The notes under the pieces: generated by a model | Databases searched by the model: none | What the model was told of the DNA's origin: nothing | The model's input: the letters and a program-made list of their open reading frames with translations, nothing else | From: an uncultured Bacilli bacterium | Lineage (GTDB): Bacteria > Bacillota_I > Bacilli_A > RF39 > UBA660 | Direction of reading: 5' to 3' | Assembly (NCBI GenBank): GCA_934101595.1 | Contig: CAKORR010000004.1 | Location: 1 to 64,000, forward strand | DNA length: 64,000 nt | Made by a program: the position numbers and the translations under genes | Part shown: piece after piece, positions 24,434-33,990 of the stretch | Layout: every line of letters starts with the position of its first letter | Numbering within the stretch: the stretch's first letter is position 1

Positions 24434-25657
24434 ATGGACGAAAAATACTTAATTTTAAATGGAGGAAGCTCATCTTTGAAATTTAAATTATACGTTGATG
24501 ATCTTCTATACGTAAGTGGTAGTGTTGAAAGAATTGGCGAAGAAGAAAGTGAAATAGCATTATCAAAAGATGGGGTAAAGAAAAAGTATTCTTTAAAGAT
24601 TAATACTCATGAAGAAGCGTTAGAGAATCTTTTAGAGGTTCTTCGTAAAGAAAATATTCTTGATGGTTTTCATGAATTAAAAGGAATTGGACATAGATTA
24701 TTACATGGTGGAGAGTTTTATAAAGATTCAGTATTGATTACTGATGAAGTAATTAATAATATTGAAAGTATTAAAGAATTTGGGCCACTTCATATTCCTG
24801 GAGAACTAGCAATTGTTAAATACATAAAAAATAATTATCCAAATCTATCACAAGTAGTGGTATTTGATACAGCTTTTCATCAAACTATGGCAGAAGATAA
24901 ATTTAGATATGCAGTTCCTAATGAGTGGTATTATGATTATGGGGTTAGAAAATATGGTTTTCATGGTACAAGTCATAAATATATTACTGGTGAAATGAAA
25001 AAAATATTAAATAAAAATGACGTAAATTTAATTATTTGCCATCTTGGAAATGGTTCAAGCATATCGGCTATTAAAGACAGTAAAGTTGTAAATACTTCGA
25101 TGGGACTTACACCTTTAGATGGCTTAATTATGGGGACTCGTTCGGGGTCAATTGATCCATCAATCATTGCCTATATTTGTAAAATGAAAAATCTGTCCGT
25201 TGAAGAAGTTACGGAGCTTTTAAATAAAAATAGTGGATTAACCGGTATTTGTGGAAAAAATGATTTAAGAGATATATTAAGATTAATTAAGGAAAACGAT
25301 GAAAATGCTAAATTGGCTTTTAAAATGCTTACAAATTCGATAGTTAATTATATTGCAATGTATTACTTTTTACTTGAAGGTGATGTTGATGCTATTGTAT
25401 TTACCGCAGGCATCGGTGAAAATAATCCTAAATTAAGGAGCGATGTTTTAAAAAAGGTATCTCATGTTATTCCTATGTTTGTTAATAATGAGATGAATGA
25501 TAATATATCACGTAATAAGAAATATCAAAGTGGACTTATTACAACTCCATACTCCAAGGTAAAAGCTTATGTTTTAAAAACTGATGAAGAAAAAGCAATT
25601 TTGGAGGAAACAAAAAGGGTAATTGCATCATTAGATACATTAAAGAGGAAAAAATAA
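24434..25657 (+). CDS. ackA: Acetate kinase
   Basis: Interconverts acetyl phosphate plus ADP with acetate plus ATP. 407 residues, normal length. Motifs: NGGSSSLKFKL at the N-terminus, GHRLLHGG, VFDTAFHQTM, GFHGTSHKYI, HLGNGSSISA, and TAGIGENNPKLR. No pta gene is adjacent. The downstream kinase-like gene begins one base after its stop, so the two are probably co-transcribed. Confidence 0.97.
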   Translation: MDEKYLILNGGSSSLKFKLYVDDLLYVSGSVERIGEEESEIALSKDGVKKKYSLKINTHEEALENLLEVLRKENILDGFHELKGIGHRLLHGGEFYKDSVLITDEVINNIESIKEFGPLHIPGELAIVKYIKNNYPNLSQVVVFDTAFHQTMAEDKFRYAVPNEWYYDYGVRKYGFHGTSHKYITGEMKKILNKNDVNLIICHLGNGSSISAIKDSKVVNTSMGLTPLDGLIMGTRSGSIDPSIIAYICKMKNLSVEEVTELLNKNSGLTGICGKNDLRDILRLIKENDENAKLAFKMLTNSIVNYIAMYYFLLEGDVDAIVFTAGIGENNPKLRSDVLKKVSHVIPMFVNNEMNDNISRNKKYQSGLITTPYSKVKAYVLKTDEEKAILEETKRVIASLDTLKRKK

Positions 25658-25658
25658 A

Positions 25659-26405
25659 ATGGAATGTTATAAAGGCTATATAGATAAAGAATATATGCCT
25701 AAAGAATATCCAAATGTATGGGTAAAAAACTTTTCTTCTTTAGAAGAATTTAAAAGTGTCCCTAAACATGGAGTGGCAGTAAGTACAGACGAAATCTGCA
25801 AGACAAATTCATTAACTGATTCTGGATGCGTTATTTCAACACTGGATGATAATCCAAGTAGGGCTTTCCGAACAATTAAGGGCATAAACTTTTATGAATA
25901 TATGCCTTTTTTGGGGGCGAATGTTCATGATATTTTATCACCTCTTCAAAAAGATATAAAATTAACCGAATTTCCTAAATATTTGTTGACGATTAATAAT
26001 ATTCCTGTTGGCGAAGAAATTGTTTATTATCCAAATCATATAGCACTATATGACTATGTAACCGAAGATTGGTTAGAAAAACATAGTTTTGAAGAGATTT
26101 ATCAAATTTATTTTGCAATATTAGATATATTACTAGAATTAGATAAACTTAATATTGTTTATGAAGATATTCATGGCGGTAATTTTTTAGTTAATCCCGA
26201 TGATTTATCGGTAAAACTGATTGATTTTGAATGGCCTCATGTATTTATTGGAAATTATAAAAAGACAATGTTAAGTAATTTAAAAAACTTAATTAATTAT
26301 TTAAATCAACAAATAGGATTAACTTTTAGTGATCCGTCATTTTTAAACGGAAATGATTTAAACGAAGTAAAAAGAGTACTAGAAAAAGAAAACAAAAACA
26401 GATAA
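25659..26405 (+). CDS. Kinase-fold protein of unknown substrate
   Basis: 248 residues. The C-terminal half has a protein-kinase-like catalytic loop and metal site: VYEDIHGGNFLVNP followed by VKLIDFEWPHVF, the arrangement H-x-D/G..N and DFE used by APH and lipopolysaccharide-type kinases. A glycine-rich ATP loop is not clear in the N-terminal half (CYKGYIDKEYMPKEYPN...). The target is unknown; it may act with ackA only by position. Confidence 0.55.
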   Translation: MECYKGYIDKEYMPKEYPNVWVKNFSSLEEFKSVPKHGVAVSTDEICKTNSLTDSGCVISTLDDNPSRAFRTIKGINFYEYMPFLGANVHDILSPLQKDIKLTEFPKYLLTINNIPVGEEIVYYPNHIALYDYVTEDWLEKHSFEEIYQIYFAILDILLELDKLNIVYEDIHGGNFLVNPDDLSVKLIDFEWPHVFIGNYKKTMLSNLKNLINYLNQQIGLTFSDPSFLNGNDLNEVKRVLEKENKNR

Positions 26406-26459
26406 AATGTTGTTAATCTTTTTTTAATATTTTATTATAATTACAAAAGGAGGATTAAA

Positions 26460-27161
26460 ATGGCATATATTGAATTTAAGGATGTATCAAAGATTTATAA
26501 AACCGAAGATATTATAGTGAAGGCACTGGATGGTGCTAGTTTTAAGATTGATGAGGGAGAATTAGTAGTTATATTAGGACCTAGTGGAGCTGGTAAGACT
26601 ACTACCTTAAATATTTTAGGGGGCATGGATGATGCTTCTTTTGGAAAAGTTATTGTTGCTAATAGAGATATAACTAAATATAACAAAAAGAAATTAATTA
26701 AATATCGTCGTAATGATATTGGCTTTGTTTTTCAATTTTATAATTTAATTCAAAATTTAACAGCTCTTGAAAATGTAGAGCTAGCATCACAAATTTCAAA
26801 AAGTCCAATTGATCCTAAAGAAGTTTTAAAATTAGTGGGTTTAGAAGATAGGATGAATAATTTTCCTAGTGGCTTATCTGGTGGTGAACAACAAAGAGTT
26901 GCTATTGCAAGGGCTATTGCTAAAAATCCTAAAATATTGTTAGCAGATGAACCAACCGGAGCATTAGATTATAATACAGGTAAACAAATTCTAAAATTGT
27001 TACAAGATACCTGCCATAAAAGAAAAATGACGGTAATTATTATTACCCACAACTCACAAATAGCACCGATGGCAGATAAAGTCATTAAATTCAAAAATGG
27101 TAAAGTTGAAGATGTTATTATAAATAAAGAACCTCTGCCAGTCGAGAGGATTGAGTGGTAA
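26460..27161 (+). CDS. ABC transporter ATP-binding protein (MacB/LolD type)
   Basis: 233 residues with Walker A GPSGAGKTT, Q-loop FQFYNL, signature LSGGEQQRVAIARA, Walker B ILLADEPTGALD, and H-loop IIITHN. The preceding AAAGGAGG gives strong translation. Its TAA overlaps the ATG of the permease (TAATG), a typical two-gene export or mechanotransmission unit. In Firmicutes such pairs often serve peptide export or antimicrobial-peptide resistance. Confidence 0.93.
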   Translation: MAYIEFKDVSKIYKTEDIIVKALDGASFKIDEGELVVILGPSGAGKTTTLNILGGMDDASFGKVIVANRDITKYNKKKLIKYRRNDIGFVFQFYNLIQNLTALENVELASQISKSPIDPKEVLKLVGLEDRMNNFPSGLSGGEQQRVAIARAIAKNPKILLADEPTGALDYNTGKQILKLLQDTCHKRKMTVIIITHNSQIAPMADKVIKFKNGKVEDVIINKEPLPVERIEW

Positions 27162-30091
27162 TGAAACTTATAATAAAAGAAACTTTTGTTACAATAAGAA
27201 GAAGTTATAAAAGATTTATATCGATTCTACTTATAGTTTTACTTGGAGTAGGCTTTTTTGCTGGAATTAAAGCTACTAGTCCCGATATGCAAAAAACTAT
27301 AAATAATTATTACAAAGCTAATAAATTTGAAGATATAGAATTAATTTCCACCTGGGGAATAACCGATGATGATATAAGCACATTAAAAAATAAAGGCTAT
27401 AATATTGAAGGGTTTTATAGTTTTGATTCTGTAATTATCTCAAATGATAATGAAGAAGTTGTAAAGGTTATGTCCTATGATAAAAATAAAGAGCTTAATA
27501 AAATCATTTTATTAGATGGTAGGCTTCCTATGAATGACGATGAATGTGTTATCGAAACAAGTGAATACACAAAATTTCATGGTATAAATGACACAATAAC
27601 CGTTGAAAACGATAATCTAAAAAGGAAAACTTTAAAAATAGTAGGTATAATTAAGAGCCCATATTTTATTTCTTTAGAAAGAGGTACTACAAATCTTTTA
27701 ACAGGAAAGATTAACTATTTTATATATGTGCCTGCAACAAACTTTGATATTTCTTATTATACTAATACGGCTATTTATTTAGATATGGATATGTATACTT
27801 CTAAATATGATAATACTTTAAAAAGTGTTAAAGATGATTTAAAACTAGTTACCTCAGATTTGGCTAATGACCGCTTTAAAAAAGAAAGAGAAGAAGCTTT
27901 AGGAAAATATAATGATGCTTTAAAAAAGCTTAACAATAGCAAAGTAAAAACATTTAATGAGATTGAAAAGGGTTATACTAAAATAAATGAAGCGTACAAG
28001 ACTTATCAAGATAATTTAAAATTACTTTTGGAAAGTAAAGATAAAGTAAATGATTACTTTTTAAGTGAAGAATCTAAATTAAAAGATAATAAGAATAATT
28101 TAGAAAAATCTTTAGAATCAATTAACGAAAATATTTTAAAGCTGGAAAGTCTCATAGCAAACAATACCGCAACTGATGATATTATACTTACGTATAACGA
28201 GCTTGCAGAAAAAAAAGAACTCATAAATAAGAGTATTTCAGATATAGATGAGGGTATTATTATTTTAAATGATAAAAAAGTTTCAGAGCTAAATAAGATA
28301 GATGCTAGTCAAAAAGAACTGGAAAAAATACCAATTAAATTAGGTAATGAAAAGAAGAGCTTAGCTAAAAAAGAAAAAGTTGCTAAAAATAGATTTAAAG
28401 AAGAAGAAAAACGTCTTAGCAATGTTAAAAAAGAAATCTTAGATTTGAAAAAGCCTTCTTGGTATATTCTAGATCGTAAAAAGAATGTTGGATTTTATCA
28501 GTTTGATCAAGATGTAACCCGCATTAAAAACTTAGGAATGTTGTTTCCGCTTGTCTTTTTTGTAGTTGCAATTTTAATATGCTTGACCTCAATGACGAGA
28601 ATGGTTGAAGAAGAAAGAAGCCAATTAGGAACACTAAAATCACTAGGTTTTACAAGTAATCAAATTCTTTTGAAATATATTTTATACGCGACTATTGCAA
28701 CGTTGGTGGGAGCTATTATTGGATTATTAATTGGCTTTAATCTGCTTCCTGATGTAATATTTAATATGTACTCAATGATGTATAACGTTGGAAAAATACA
28801 TGTGGAGTTTAACTATTATTATGCAATATTAGCAACTTTAACAGCACTTTTCTGTACGTTGTTTGCTACTATTATAGTTGCTAGAAAATCATTAAAAGAA
28901 AATCCTGCTGAGTTAATGCGTCCTAAACAAATGAAAAGTGGAAAACGCATACTTTTAGAAAAAATACCATTCATTTGGAAAAGACTTAACTTTAATCGTA
29001 AGGTTACTATGCGTAATGTATTCAGATATAAAAAGAGAATGATAATGACTATTGTTGGAGTTGCTGGTTGTACAGGATTAATTATTGCTGCTTTTGGCTT
29101 AAAGGATTGCATAACGGGTATGGTTAGTAATCAATACGGTAATATTTTTAAATATCAAGTTGAAGTAACTTTATCAGAGGTTAAAAACAATGATGAAATA
29201 TTTGAGAAAATAAAGAATTTTAAAGAAACCAAAGAAGCAGGTAGATTTTTAAAAGAAAGTGTAACTCTTAATAACTATAGTACTAACCAAAGCATCCAAC
29301 TTGTGGGAATGGTTGATGATATAACTCCTTATGTTTCTCTTAAGAATCGTAAAACAAGTACTTTATTAAATGATAGTGAAGGCATGATAATTACTGAAAA
29401 AATAGCAGAATTATTAAATATTAAAAAGGGCGATGTAATAGATTTTAAGGGTACTAATACTTATAAATTACCGGTTAAAGAAATTACGGAAAACTATATG
29501 TATCACTATATATATTTAAATAAAGATTTGTATAACAGTGATAAATATAATACAATTTTAATAAATACCGATAAAATGAATGAAAAAGAAGAAAAAGAAT
29601 TTGCGAGTAAAATTAAAGAAATAGATGGTGTATCTAAATTATCATATACATCAAGTATGGCGAATGTTTTTGATTCGACTATGAAAAACTTTGAGTATGT
29701 TGTAGTAGTATTAATAATATCGGCTAATCTATTAGCGTTTGTGGTTTTATATAATTTAGCAAGCGTTAATATTAGTGAACGAAAAAGAGAACTTGCAACT
29801 ATTAAAGTATTAGGTTTTTATGATAAAGAAGTCTTTGATTATATTGGTAGAGAAACTACGATTTTAACGGTTATAAGTTTAATATTCGGTATATTTACTG
29901 GTAATATATTAACCACTTTTATTATTAAAACTTGTGAACTTGATATGATTATGTTTAATCCTAGAATATCAATTCAAAGTTATGTTTATGGAATTATTTT
30001 AACAATTTTATTTACAATTGTTGTCAATATTACAACTTATTTTGCGTTGAAAAAAATTGAAATGGTTGAGTCTTTAAAGAGTGTTGAGTAA
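27161..30091 (+). CDS. Large FtsX-family ABC permease
   Basis: About 976 residues. An N-terminal membrane helix (about 16-36) is followed by a MacB-like periplasmic-type domain, a long charged coiled coil (about 225-430: KDKVNDYFLSEESK, LEKIPIKLGNEKKSL), three membrane helices near 455-575, a second extracytoplasmic domain, and three more helices at the C-terminus (ending EMVESLKSVE). The two FtsX domains and the inserted coiled coil match the large MacB/YtrF-like permeases of Firmicutes. The last codons, stop and terminator are duplicated at 39625-39700, marking the edge of an inserted island. Confidence 0.88.
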   Translation: MKLIIKETFVTIRRSYKRFISILLIVLLGVGFFAGIKATSPDMQKTINNYYKANKFEDIELISTWGITDDDISTLKNKGYNIEGFYSFDSVIISNDNEEVVKVMSYDKNKELNKIILLDGRLPMNDDECVIETSEYTKFHGINDTITVENDNLKRKTLKIVGIIKSPYFISLERGTTNLLTGKINYFIYVPATNFDISYYTNTAIYLDMDMYTSKYDNTLKSVKDDLKLVTSDLANDRFKKEREEALGKYNDALKKLNNSKVKTFNEIEKGYTKINEAYKTYQDNLKLLLESKDKVNDYFLSEESKLKDNKNNLEKSLESINENILKLESLIANNTATDDIILTYNELAEKKELINKSISDIDEGIIILNDKKVSELNKIDASQKELEKIPIKLGNEKKSLAKKEKVAKNRFKEEEKRLSNVKKEILDLKKPSWYILDRKKNVGFYQFDQDVTRIKNLGMLFPLVFFVVAILICLTSMTRMVEEERSQLGTLKSLGFTSNQILLKYILYATIATLVGAIIGLLIGFNLLPDVIFNMYSMMYNVGKIHVEFNYYYAILATLTALFCTLFATIIVARKSLKENPAELMRPKQMKSGKRILLEKIPFIWKRLNFNRKVTMRNVFRYKKRMIMTIVGVAGCTGLIIAAFGLKDCITGMVSNQYGNIFKYQVEVTLSEVKNNDEIFEKIKNFKETKEAGRFLKESVTLNNYSTNQSIQLVGMVDDITPYVSLKNRKTSTLLNDSEGMIITEKIAELLNIKKGDVIDFKGTNTYKLPVKEITENYMYHYIYLNKDLYNSDKYNTILINTDKMNEKEEKEFASKIKEIDGVSKLSYTSSMANVFDSTMKNFEYVVVVLIISANLLAFVVLYNLASVNISERKRELATIKVLGFYDKEVFDYIGRETTILTVISLIFGIFTGNILTTFIIKTCELDMIMFNPRISIQSYVYGIILTILFTIVVNITTYFALKKIEMVESLKSVE

Positions 30092-30165
30092 CTAAAAAAA
30101 TACCTCTTCATAATATATTTATGAGGAGCTTTCACTGTATTTTTCTTAAAGAATATAATTAATAA
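30049..30165 (+). repeat. Left flank duplication of the 9.5 kb island
   Basis: The last permease codons, stop, terminator and a truncated piece of the ZIP gene start (GGAGCTTTCACTGTATTTTT at 30124) correspond to 39625-39800, with about 60 bases of the ZIP start missing here. Confidence 0.8.
30101..30130 (+). terminator. Terminator of the permease operon
   Basis: CCTCTTCATAA and TTATGAGGAG form a stem; the copy at 39679-39711 keeps the full GGAGG arm and T-run. Confidence 0.6.
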
Positions 30166-30229
30166 AATATAAGGGTTCTTTGTCAAATAGTGTTGGTAGA
30201 CAATAAATTTGATAAATGAACTTATAATG

Positions 30230-30254
30230 AAGAGTGATAAAAATCACTCTTTTA
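30230..30254. terminator. Bidirectional terminator
   Basis: AGAGTGAT and ATCACTCT around AAAA, with T-rich DNA on one side. Confidence 0.6.
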
Positions 30255-30595
30255 TAATGCCTTTAATTAAATTGTTTGTTTTCTCGACTCTACCATTATT
30301 AATATCATATTTAAATGAATTCTCAATATAATTGATTTTTTCTCTGTAAAGTTTTAAGACTTGTAATATTTTATAAGATAAATTCTTATTTGGATGATTT
30401 ATAATATTCTTAAATTTAATAAAGTCTCTATCCTTTATAGAACTTATGATACCTTTAAACATTTGTATGTGGTTTTTAATGCTTTATCTGTATTAATCAT
30501 AAAATTAACCATATCTTTTTCAGATTGCTTTTTTCATGAGTTCAGTTCTTATTTGTAGTTCAGTGTTTGCTGAAATCGGTAGAAAATGTTTAAAA
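30244..30595 (-). pseudogene. ISL3-family transposase C-terminal remnant
   Basis: The open part (30244-30462) encodes 72 residues ending YIENSFKYDINNGRVEKTNN and LIKGIIKE, which corresponds to the C-terminal NGR-E-N-IK motif of ISL3-family DDE transposases. Further upstream on the minus strand (to about 30595) translated pieces such as ELMKKAI continue the homology but contain stops. Only a fragment of the roughly 400-residue transposase is left, so the element is dead. Confidence 0.65.
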
Positions 30596-30648
30596 AAAAT
30601 AAAAACTAAGTAAAAAGAAAACAACCATTTTGGTTGTGATATAAATAA

Positions 30649-30888
30649 TTATTTCGTAAAATTCATTTGATTAAATATATCAGTATCATAAAACTCTGCC
30701 ATAGTTATCCCAAAAACCTTACACATTTTATATATGTTTCTGGAACTAGGATTTTCTACTTTATCATTTAGTAACGCAAATAGTGTTGCTACCGGTACAG
30801 TGGAAAGTTCTGATAACTTATTTGGAGTAATATGGTTCTTTTCACATAGTTCAAGTATTCTATTGATTATTGCCTGCGTAAAAGACAT
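30649..30888 (-). CDS. Cro/C1-type HTH regulator
   Basis: 79 residues, essentially only a helix-turn-helix domain: AIINRILELCEKNHITPNKL, PVATLFALLNDK, VFGITMAEFYD. GGAGGC lies eight bases before its ATG. It faces away from the genes to its right. It probably regulates a nearby promoter; the partner is unknown. Confidence 0.8.
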   Translation of the reverse strand: MSFTQAIINRILELCEKNHITPNKLSELSTVPVATLFALLNDKVENPSSRNIYKMCKVFGITMAEFYDTDIFNQMNFTK

Positions 30889-31308
30889 ATTATGGCCTCC
30901 TTTGTCTATATGTAATTATATCAAAAAAATAATAAAAAATCTCTTGATTTCAGCAAATTTTTCCGAAAACGATAAAAACATTTAAAATATTGAATATTTT
31001 AAGAAATTAGAAGAAAATCTTGATTATGATTATTATGAGCAAATGGCGATTATATCAAATTCCGTCTTAGAAAGTATTGGTTGCAAAACAACTATTGTTC
31101 CTAGTTATGAAGCATTAATTCAAGAGTTTATGGAAAATTCAAATAAATATAATGTAATTATTACAAATAATACTTATAAATAAGTCAAAAATGGCTTGTT
31201 TTTTTGTAAAGCGAGAGCAAAAATCAAAAAAATCTACCGAAAACGGAAAAATATGGTATTATATATATAACAAGAGGATATATTGCAAGAAAAGAAAGGA
31301 GGAAATAT
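30889..31308. other. Intergenic stretch with a decayed frame
   Basis: A frame from about 30994 to 31182 (IEYFKKLEENLDYDYYEQMA ...) has no start codon except an internal ATG, and ends at TAA; it resembles the tail of a lost gene. A weak terminator-like AAGTCA/TGGCTT hairpin with seven T follows. AAAGGAGG at 31295 belongs to the next ORF. Confidence 0.4.
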
Positions 31309-31458
31309 TTGAAGTTTATTTATAGAATGCTATCAATTTTTACAATAATAGTATTCGTATTTCTAGTATTCTTTGTTGAGGAATGTATAAGGTTAGAAAT
31401 TAATTTGTATGATAAGCCATTTGTAGTCAGAGGATCTAGTCCAATACACAATTTCTAA
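31309..31458 (+). CDS. Small membrane protein
   Basis: 49 residues from TTG 31309, six bases after AAAGGAGG. Residues 8-24 form a membrane helix (LSIFTIIVFVFLVFFVE). It ends IHNF. The next frame, a rhodanese without a start, follows 40 bases later; this ORF could once have been its membrane anchor, separated by a frameshift and a stop (inference). Confidence 0.45.
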   Translation: MKFIYRMLSIFTIIVFVFLVFFVEECIRLEINLYDKPFVVRGSSPIHNF

Positions 31459-31501
31459 AAAGACTTTTAAAACAATATTTCAGGGAAATGTTTGGCAGTA
31501 G

Positions 31502-31801
31502 TCTAAAGATACAAAAGAGGAAGAAACCAAAAAAATAATTACTGAAAACAATTATACTATTATAGATGTTAGAACTAAACAAGAATTTGATTCTGGTCAT
31601 TTGGTTGATGCAATAAATATTCCAGAAGAGATATTAGAAAAAAATCTTAATAAACTTGACAAAAACAAATATATTTTTGTTTATTGTAGAAGTGGAAGAA
31701 GAAGCCACAATGCAATGATTAAATTAAACAAAAATGGTTTTAAAAATGTTATTGATTTAGGTGGATATGAAAAAATAACAGTTTTTAAAAAAGATAACTA
31801 A
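31502..31801 (+). pseudogene. Rhodanese-like domain without a start codon
   Basis: The frame after an in-frame TAG (31499-31501) reads YTIIDVRTKQEFDSGHLVDA, then FVYCRSGRRSHNA with the catalytic Cys of the persulfide-transferring rhodanese fold, and FKNVIDLGGY. The domain itself is complete. No ATG lies between the TAG and the domain; TTG 31601 would remove the first strand and the DVR motif. Upstream of the TAG, the same frame continues (KTFKTIFQGNVWQ), so a nonsense mutation in a longer, probably exported, rhodanese gene is the simplest reading. Confidence 0.65.
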
Positions 31802-31815
31802 ATTGGAGGAAAAAA

Positions 31816-32631
31816 ATGAAAATTGGAAAAAAAGAAATAATTAAACTTATTGTTATAATAGCACTTGGGGCTATAATGTGTGGAGTAGTATATGTTCTAT
31901 CAAGTAATAAAAAAATTAATCTTCCTAAAATGGGAGAAGTTAAAGAAGTTTTAATAAAGGATGATAATAGAGTTGTTACTATTGGTGATAAAAAAGAAAT
32001 AGAAAAGATATACAAAATAATAGAAAATAAAAAGTCTATGAAAAAAAGTGTAACAGATACACCAAAAGATGTTAAAAAACTTATAAAAATTTCTTTAATT
32101 ATAGGTGATGATGAAAAAAATATAATGAATATTTATATGAAAGATGATATGTATTATCTTGAACAACCATACAATGGAATATTCAAATTAAGTAAAAAAG
32201 AATACGAAGATATAATGATGTATTTATCTAAAGTCTATACTATTGGTGAAATGTCTAAATTTAATGTTACAAACAATAAAATAATGATGGAAATAAAAAA
32301 TGACGAAATGAAGTCAGAAGATATGATGAATAACAAAATTAAATTGATTATCAAAAATATGACTAAGAAAACTTATGAGTATGAAGAAGATTTTTATGTA
32401 GAAATGGAAAAAGATGGTAAGTGGTATGAAGTAAAATGGACAGAAGAACCATCATTTAACTCAATTCTTCATGTGATTAAGGGTGAGGAAACAATTACAA
32501 CTGAAATAGATGGAATGTTTAGAGAATCTTTGACAAAGGGAAAATACAGAATTGTTAAATCATTTACTGAGGAAAATGCGAGTGAAGATACTGAAATAGT
32601 ATATTCAGCAGTAGAATTTGAAGTTAAATAA
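31816..32631 (+). CDS. Membrane-anchored extracytoplasmic protein
   Basis: 271 residues. An N-terminal membrane helix (about 10-28) precedes a domain around residues 40-140 (KEVLIKDDNRVVTIGDKKEI ... YYLEQPYNGIFKLSK) and a C-terminal Ig-like domain (YEEDFYVEMEKDGKWYEVKW, then LTKGKYRIVKSF). The C-terminal half resembles Ig-like domains found next to BlaR-type sensors and lipoproteins of Firmicutes, but no function can be given. It follows the rhodanese by 14 bases with GGAGGA before its ATG. Confidence 0.65.
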   Translation: MKIGKKEIIKLIVIIALGAIMCGVVYVLSSNKKINLPKMGEVKEVLIKDDNRVVTIGDKKEIEKIYKIIENKKSMKKSVTDTPKDVKKLIKISLIIGDDEKNIMNIYMKDDMYYLEQPYNGIFKLSKKEYEDIMMYLSKVYTIGEMSKFNVTNNKIMMEIKNDEMKSEDMMNNKIKLIIKNMTKKTYEYEEDFYVEMEKDGKWYEVKWTEEPSFNSILHVIKGEETITTEIDGMFRESLTKGKYRIVKSFTEENASEDTEIVYSAVEFEVK

Positions 32632-32645
32632 ATAATATAAGAGAA

Positions 32646-32690
32646 GAAAGCATTTCTGATACTATATAAGTAATGCTTTCTTTTATTGTA
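32646..32690 (+). terminator. Rho-independent terminator
   Basis: GAAAGCATT and AATGCTTTC around a 21-base loop, followed by T residues. Confidence 0.65.
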
Positions 32691-32712
32691 AGAATATGGG
32701 GAGATCATTAGA

Positions 32713-33990
32713 ATGAAAGAAAAAACACCAAATTGGTTAAAACTAGACAATGCTGCAACTATTTATCCGTCAACATTATCAAGAAAATATGCTGCTATGT
32801 TTCGTGTTAGTATGACTTTAAAAGATAAAATAGACAAAGATGTTTTACAATGTGCATTAAACAATGTAATAGATAGATTTCCAACATTTAAGTATAAGTT
32901 AAAGCAAGGACTTTTTTGGTGTTATTTTAAAAGAATAAAAGATAACCCCATAATAGAACCAGATTATAATAATCCTATGTTTAGAATAAAATTTAAAAAT
33001 CATAGAAATTATCTATTTAGAGTTAGATATTATGAAAATAGAATTGCAGTTGAATTTTTCCACGCATTAACTGATGGAACTGGGGCAATTATATTTATAT
33101 CTACATTAGTAGGAGAATATATTAAATTAAAATATAATATAAAAATTACTTATAATAATTATGTTTTAAATCCAAATGCAAAAGTTAATAGAGAAGAATA
33201 TAGTGATGACTTTAAAAAGTATGCTAGAAAAGTTGGGAAGTTAGTGCATGAAAAACCAGCATATCATTATAAAGGAACTCTTATTAGTAATAATGATTTA
33301 AATGTTATTACTGGTATTATTAAGATAGATGATCTTAAAAAAATAACTAAAAAGTATGAATGTACTATAACCTGTTTATTAGCATCATTATACATTCTAT
33401 CTATACAAGAATTATATAATAGAGAACATAAAAAGAAAAATAAGGAAGTAAAAATATCAATACCAGTTAATTTAAGAAATTATTATAAAAGTAGTACAAT
33501 GAGAAATTTTTCTTCTTATGTAAATGTTGGGATAGATACTATATATGGTAATTACTCTTTAGAAGAAATAATAAAGATAGTTAAAAATACTTTGGAACTT
33601 AACTTGACTGAAAAAAAGTTAAATGCTAAAATTAGTGCTAATGTAAAAATAACAAGAAATTATTTCATAAGACTCTTACCAATGTTTATAAAAAAGCATA
33701 TAATGTCATTTACTGAAAAAATGATGGGGGATAGATATTGTTCTAATACCTTATCTAATTTGGGTAATATTGTATTACCAAAAGAAGTAGAAAAATATGT
33801 TTTAGAAATGGGAATTGCAATAGGAAAATCAAGAGGAAAACCTGCATCATCAGCAATGGTTGGATATAATGGTAATTTATATATAACTATAACTAGAAAA
33901 ATAAAAGAAGCTGAATTTGAACGAATATTATTTACTACCTTAGTTGAAATGGGAGTACCCGTTTTAATAGAAAGTAATAGGAGGTTATGA
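32713..33990 (+). CDS. Condensation-fold acyltransferase (alcohol acetyltransferase-like)
   Basis: 425 residues of the CoA-dependent acyltransferase superfamily. The HxxxDG active-site motif is HALTDGTG at about residues 117-124; an N-terminal NWLKLDNAATIYPS and a C-terminal part (NFSSYVNVGIDTIY, SNLGNIVLPKE with the DFG-like structural loop) agree with the family. It acts on acyl-CoA or carrier-bound acyl donors; the substrate is unknown. Its TGA overlaps the ATG of the next gene. It is often found beside a zinc-ribbon DUF6320 membrane protein, as here. Confidence 0.75.
   Translation: MKEKTPNWLKLDNAATIYPSTLSRKYAAMFRVSMTLKDKIDKDVLQCALNNVIDRFPTFKYKLKQGLFWCYFKRIKDNPIIEPDYNNPMFRIKFKNHRNYLFRVRYYENRIAVEFFHALTDGTGAIIFISTLVGEYIKLKYNIKITYNNYVLNPNAKVNREEYSDDFKKYARKVGKLVHEKPAYHYKGTLISNNDLNVITGIIKIDDLKKITKKYECTITCLLASLYILSIQELYNREHKKKNKEVKISIPVNLRNYYKSSTMRNFSSYVNVGIDTIYGNYSLEEIIKIVKNTLELNLTEKKLNAKISANVKITRNYFIRLLPMFIKKHIMSFTEKMMGDRYCSNTLSNLGNIVLPKEVEKYVLEMGIAIGKSRGKPASSAMVGYNGNLYITITRKIKEAEFERILFTTLVEMGVPVLIESNRRL

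Noticed and set aside
28819..29112. Minus-strand frames inside the permease, clpB, der, surface-protein and other genes
   Set aside because: They lie wholly within well-supported genes on the other strand, lack ribosome sites, and show low-complexity composition typical of antisense frames.
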